Program-made: the position numbers and the translations under genes | Notes under the pieces: generated by a model | Told to the model about the DNA's origin: nothing | Database searches by the model: none | Seen by the model: the letters and a program-made list of their open reading frames with translations, nothing else | NCBI GenBank assembly: GCA_900768695.1 | Contig: CAAGDY010000365.1 | Location: forward strand, 1-6,514 | DNA from: an uncultured Anaerovibrio sp. | GTDB taxonomy: Bacteria; Bacillota; Negativicutes; Selenomonadales; Selenomonadaceae | Length of the DNA: 6,514 bases | Direction of reading: 5' to 3' | In this document: piece after piece, positions 5,300 through 6,514 of the stretch | How the letters are laid out: every line of letters starts with the position of its first letter | How positions within the stretch are numbered: position 1 is the stretch's first letter

Positions 5300-6514
5300 T
5301 TACTCCTCATCCTCCAGCCAGTGCATAGCGTGCTTAACAGCCTTTCTCCAGCCCTTGTAGAGCTTAGCAGCCTCTTCAGCAGCCATTACAGGCTCGAAGC
5401 GTACATCGAGCTTCCATGCAGTCTTGAGCTCTTCCTTGCTGCCCCATACGCCTACAGCAAGACCTGCCAGGTAAGCAGCACCGAGAGCGGTAGTCTCAAT
5501 AATCTGAGGACGATCAACAGGAACGCCCAGAATATCAGCCTGGAACTGCATCATCAGGTTGTTGGCAACAGCACCGCCGTCTACCTTCAGGGCAGCCAGC
5601 TTAATGCCGGAATCAGCTTCCATTGCACCCAGAACGTCCTTAGTCTGATATGCCAGGGACTCAAGAGTTGCACGAACGATATGAGCCTTGGTAGTACCAC
5701 GGGTAATACCGATGATCATGCCGCGGGCATTGGAATCCCAGTATGGAGCGCCCAGGCCAACGAATGCAGGAACCAGATATACACCGCCGGTATCGCGAAC
5801 CTTCTTGGCAACCCACTCGGAATCAGGAGCGGAGTCAACCATGCGAGCACCGTCACGGAGCCACTGAATAGCGGAACCAGCAACGAAGATGGAACCTTCC
5901 AGAGCGTACTCAACCTTGCCATCCAGGCCCCAAGCGATAGTGGTAACCAGACCGTTCTTGGAGTCATAGATGTCAGTACCGGTATTCATCAGCATGAAGC
6001 AGCCAGTACCATAGGTGTTCTTTGCCTCACCAGGGTTGAAGCAGTTCTGACCAAACAGAGCAGCCTGCTGGTCACCTGCAGCACCTGCAACAGGGATTGG
6101 CGCACCAAGAATAGAAGGATCAGCATAGCCATAAACGCTGGAAGAAGGACGAACCTCCGGCAGCATTGTCTTTGGAACATTCAGGTGAGAAATCAGCTCG
6201 TCATCCCACTTCAGCTCCTTGATGTTGTACATCAGAGTACGAGAAGCGTTGGAGTAATCAGTTACATGAGCCTTACCACCAGTCAATTTCCAAATCAGCC
6301 AGGTATCGATAGTACCAAAAATCAGATCGCCTGCCTCAGCACGAGCACGAGTGCCCTCTACGTTGTCCAGAATCCAGGTAACCTTGGTACCGGAGAAGTA
6401 AGCATCAAGAGTCAAACCGGTCTTCTGCTTGAACTCATCCAGATAGCCCTTTGCCTTCAGGTCATCAACGATGCCAGCAGTCTGACGGGACTGCCATACA
6501 ATTGCGTTATAAAC
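5300..6514 (-). CDS. glpK: Glycerol kinase (5' part outside window)
   Basis: This cytoplasmic FGGY-family kinase phosphorylates glycerol to sn-glycerol-3-phosphate with ATP, trapping glycerol that enters through GlpF. The frame is open to the right edge, where it reads VYNAIVWQSRQTA, so about 95-100 N-terminal residues are missing and 404 are present. Visible landmarks are FGGY signature 1 (YFSGTKVTWILDN), FGTIDTWLIWKLT, the GDQQAALFG segment with the catalytic aspartate (codon 6073-6071), NTYGTGCFMLMNTG, EGSIFVAGSAIQWLRDG, GLGAPYWD, signature 2 (GMIIGIT to RATLES), the LKVDGGAVANN nucleotide-site loop and ETTALGAAYLAGLA. The end (AVKHAMHWLEDEE) resembles other bacterial GlpK. At the position expected for the regulatory phospho-His of Gram-positive enzymes (KVHYALEG) this protein has Glu (codon 5911-5909). 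Arginine is mostly CGT, suggesting high expression. glpF follows after 151 nt. Confidence 0.97.
   Translation of the reverse strand, partial: VYNAIVWQSRQTAGIVDDLKAKGYLDEFKQKTGLTLDAYFSGTKVTWILDNVEGTRARAEAGDLIFGTIDTWLIWKLTGGKAHVTDYSNASRTLMYNIKELKWDDELISHLNVPKTMLPEVRPSSSVYGYADPSILGAPIPVAGAAGDQQAALFGQNCFNPGEAKNTYGTGCFMLMNTGTDIYDSKNGLVTTIAWGLDGKVEYALEGSIFVAGSAIQWLRDGARMVDSAPDSEWVAKKVRDTGGVYLVPAFVGLGAPYWDSNARGMIIGITRGTTKAHIVRATLESLAYQTKDVLGAMEADSGIKLAALKVDGGAVANNLMMQFQADILGVPVDRPQIIETTALGAAYLAGLAVGVWGSKEELKTAWKLDVRFEPVMAAEEAAKLYKGWRKAVKHAMHWLEDEE

Overview
The window is a stretch of bacterial chromosome in which every supported gene lies on the minus strand, so genes are read from high to low coordinates. 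The organism is probably a Negativicute (Selenomonas/Anaerovibrio/Mitsuokella-like). This rests on my recollection of the style of the 16S 5' end and rrn leader (a Firmicutes-type boxA, tandem consensus promoters) and is tentative. No plasmid, phage, insertion-sequence or CRISPR signal was seen.

In transcription order: (1) 6514-4429 is a glycerol-uptake operon, with glpK (5' part outside the window) then glpF, separated by 151 nt carrying a strong GC-rich stem-loop and closed by a rho-independent terminator at 4346-4379. (2) 4334-3303 is a two-gene unit with an extended -10 promoter. It encodes a 94-aa membrane-anchored protein with an Ada-like zinc-site spacing and a 224-aa single-pass membrane protein of unknown function. 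(3) 3292-716 carries serS (seryl-tRNA synthetase) and alr (alanine racemase). A near-consensus promoter precedes serS, whose start is most likely a TTG at 3212, and a 19-bp-stem terminator follows alr at 623-669. (4) 500-1 is the head of an rRNA operon: two tandem TTGACA promoters, a ~250-nt structured leader with boxA, and the first ~89 nt of 16S rRNA, which runs off the left edge.

Functionally, GlpF admits glycerol and GlpK traps it as glycerol-3-phosphate. SerS charges tRNA-Ser. Alr makes D-alanine for peptidoglycan. The membrane pair cannot be assigned a process. The window is mostly ordinary core genome. The points most worth following are the Ada-like domain with His in place of the methyl-acceptor Cys, its unknown partner, the altered NPA boxes of GlpF (NPS and NMA), the Glu at the expected PTS phospho-His position of GlpK, and a palindromic unit between short direct repeats in the glpK-glpF spacer.
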